This document shows positions 63,887 through 64,000 of a stretch of 64,000 nucleotides of DNA, piece after piece. Positions within the stretch are counted from its first letter, which is position 1. The number at the start of each line of letters is the position of its first letter. The notes below the pieces were generated by a model. The model ran no database searches. It saw only the letters and a list, made by a program, of their open reading frames with translations, and was not told where the DNA came from. The translations under genes and the position numbers were made by a program. Source of the stretch: Pseudarthrobacter sp. NIBRBAC000502770 (GTDB lineage Bacteria > Actinomycetota > Actinomycetes > Actinomycetales > Micrococcaceae); assembly GCF_006517815.1 (NCBI RefSeq), contig NZ_CP041198.1:3348001-3412000 (forward strand), in the 5' to 3' direction.

Positions 63887-64000
63887 TGGATGACCGGCCG
63901 GCGAACTGGCGGCGGGCCCAGCGGGCGAGCTTCTTTCCCTTGCCCTTCCACCAGTTGTCCTCGTCCTTGTTGTAGTGGAAGCGGAAAACGATGGCCACCA
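63867..64000 (-). CDS. C-terminal tail of an unidentified protein (cut by window)
   Basis: Only the last 44 residues are present; the frame is open to the window edge and ends at TAG (63869-63867). A hydrophobic/aromatic start (VAIVFRFHY) runs into a strongly basic tail (WWKGKGKKLARWARRQ), which looks like the end of a last membrane helix with a cytosolic tail of a transporter. A permease for the aromatic substrate would be natural here, but this cannot be shown. Confidence 0.5.
   Translation of the reverse strand, partial: VAIVFRFHYNKDEDNWWKGKGKKLARWARRQFAGRSSTAPAMG

Overview
The window is one contiguous piece of a high-GC actinobacterial chromosome, most likely Arthrobacter/Pseudarthrobacter (Micrococcaceae). 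Codon third positions are almost all G or C and translationally coupled operons are common. Two enzymes match well-studied Arthrobacter/Brevibacterium proteins nearly residue for residue: a phenylethylamine-type copper amine oxidase with its cofactor Tyr at 381 and copper His at 430/432, and a homoprotocatechuate 2,3-dioxygenase with ligands exactly at 155, 214 and 267. I see no rRNA, tRNA, CRISPR array, prophage or intact insertion sequence.

Layout. 1-9 kb holds a truncated methyltransferase, two back-to-back MFS transporters, trmB, a two-gene operon for a WXG100-type secretion substrate plus a small partner, a DUF1206 membrane protein and an SRPBCC protein. 9-13 kb holds two ECF sigma modules. 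The first is a sigma/anti-sigma pair facing a lipoprotein gene across a region with two matching divergent ECF promoters (TGAACC-N16-CGTSGT). The second is a sigma factor, a likely membrane regulator and a secreted Ala/Pro-rich protein. 13.6-17.2 kb is a SWIM-SNF2 helicase. 17.5-26.7 kb is a nitrogen island: amtB with a GlnR-like site, an XRE-cupin regulator, and the run glnT-glxB-glxC-glxD-FAD amine oxidase-M20 amidohydrolase. The family assignments suggest a gamma-glutamylmethylamide/N-methylglutamate route for using methylated amines. 26.8-30.3 kb is a sugar-type set (Gfo/Idh/MocA, ThuA, cupin, NAD-epimerase).

30.3-35.6 kb holds the copper amine oxidase with a downstream membrane protein, a divergent TetR gene with a 30-bp operator between them, csbD, a DUF1345 protein and a FeaR-like AraC regulator. 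35.6-39.3 kb holds gdhA, an AmiS/UreI channel and an APC permease. 39.5-48.5 kb is a seven-gene coupled operon, glyA-soxBDAG-sdaA-purU, that turns sarcosine into glycine, serine and pyruvate while handling the C1 unit, with a divergent GntR gene. 49.3-52.2 kb has an amylosucrase-type GH13 enzyme and pheA.

52.1-63.8 kb is an aromatic meta-cleavage cluster: a divergent FAD hydroxylase, then an FAH-RraA fusion, GntR, hpaE, hpaD, hpaH, hpaI, a succinate-semialdehyde-type dehydrogenase and another aldehyde dehydrogenase. Two operator-like palindromes lie in the divergent promoter region. Taken with the amine oxidase 20 kb upstream, the window can nearly account for conversion of tyramine-like arylethylamines to pyruvate and succinate, with the released ammonia and H2O2 as by-products. 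The right edge cuts an unidentified gene on the minus strand.

The most unusual items are the glnT-glx island with a single-subunit flavin oxidase in place of N-methylglutamate dehydrogenase, the FAH-RraA fusion in the homoprotocatechuate pathway, the WXG100 protein with a long beta-rich tail, and the paired ECF promoters.
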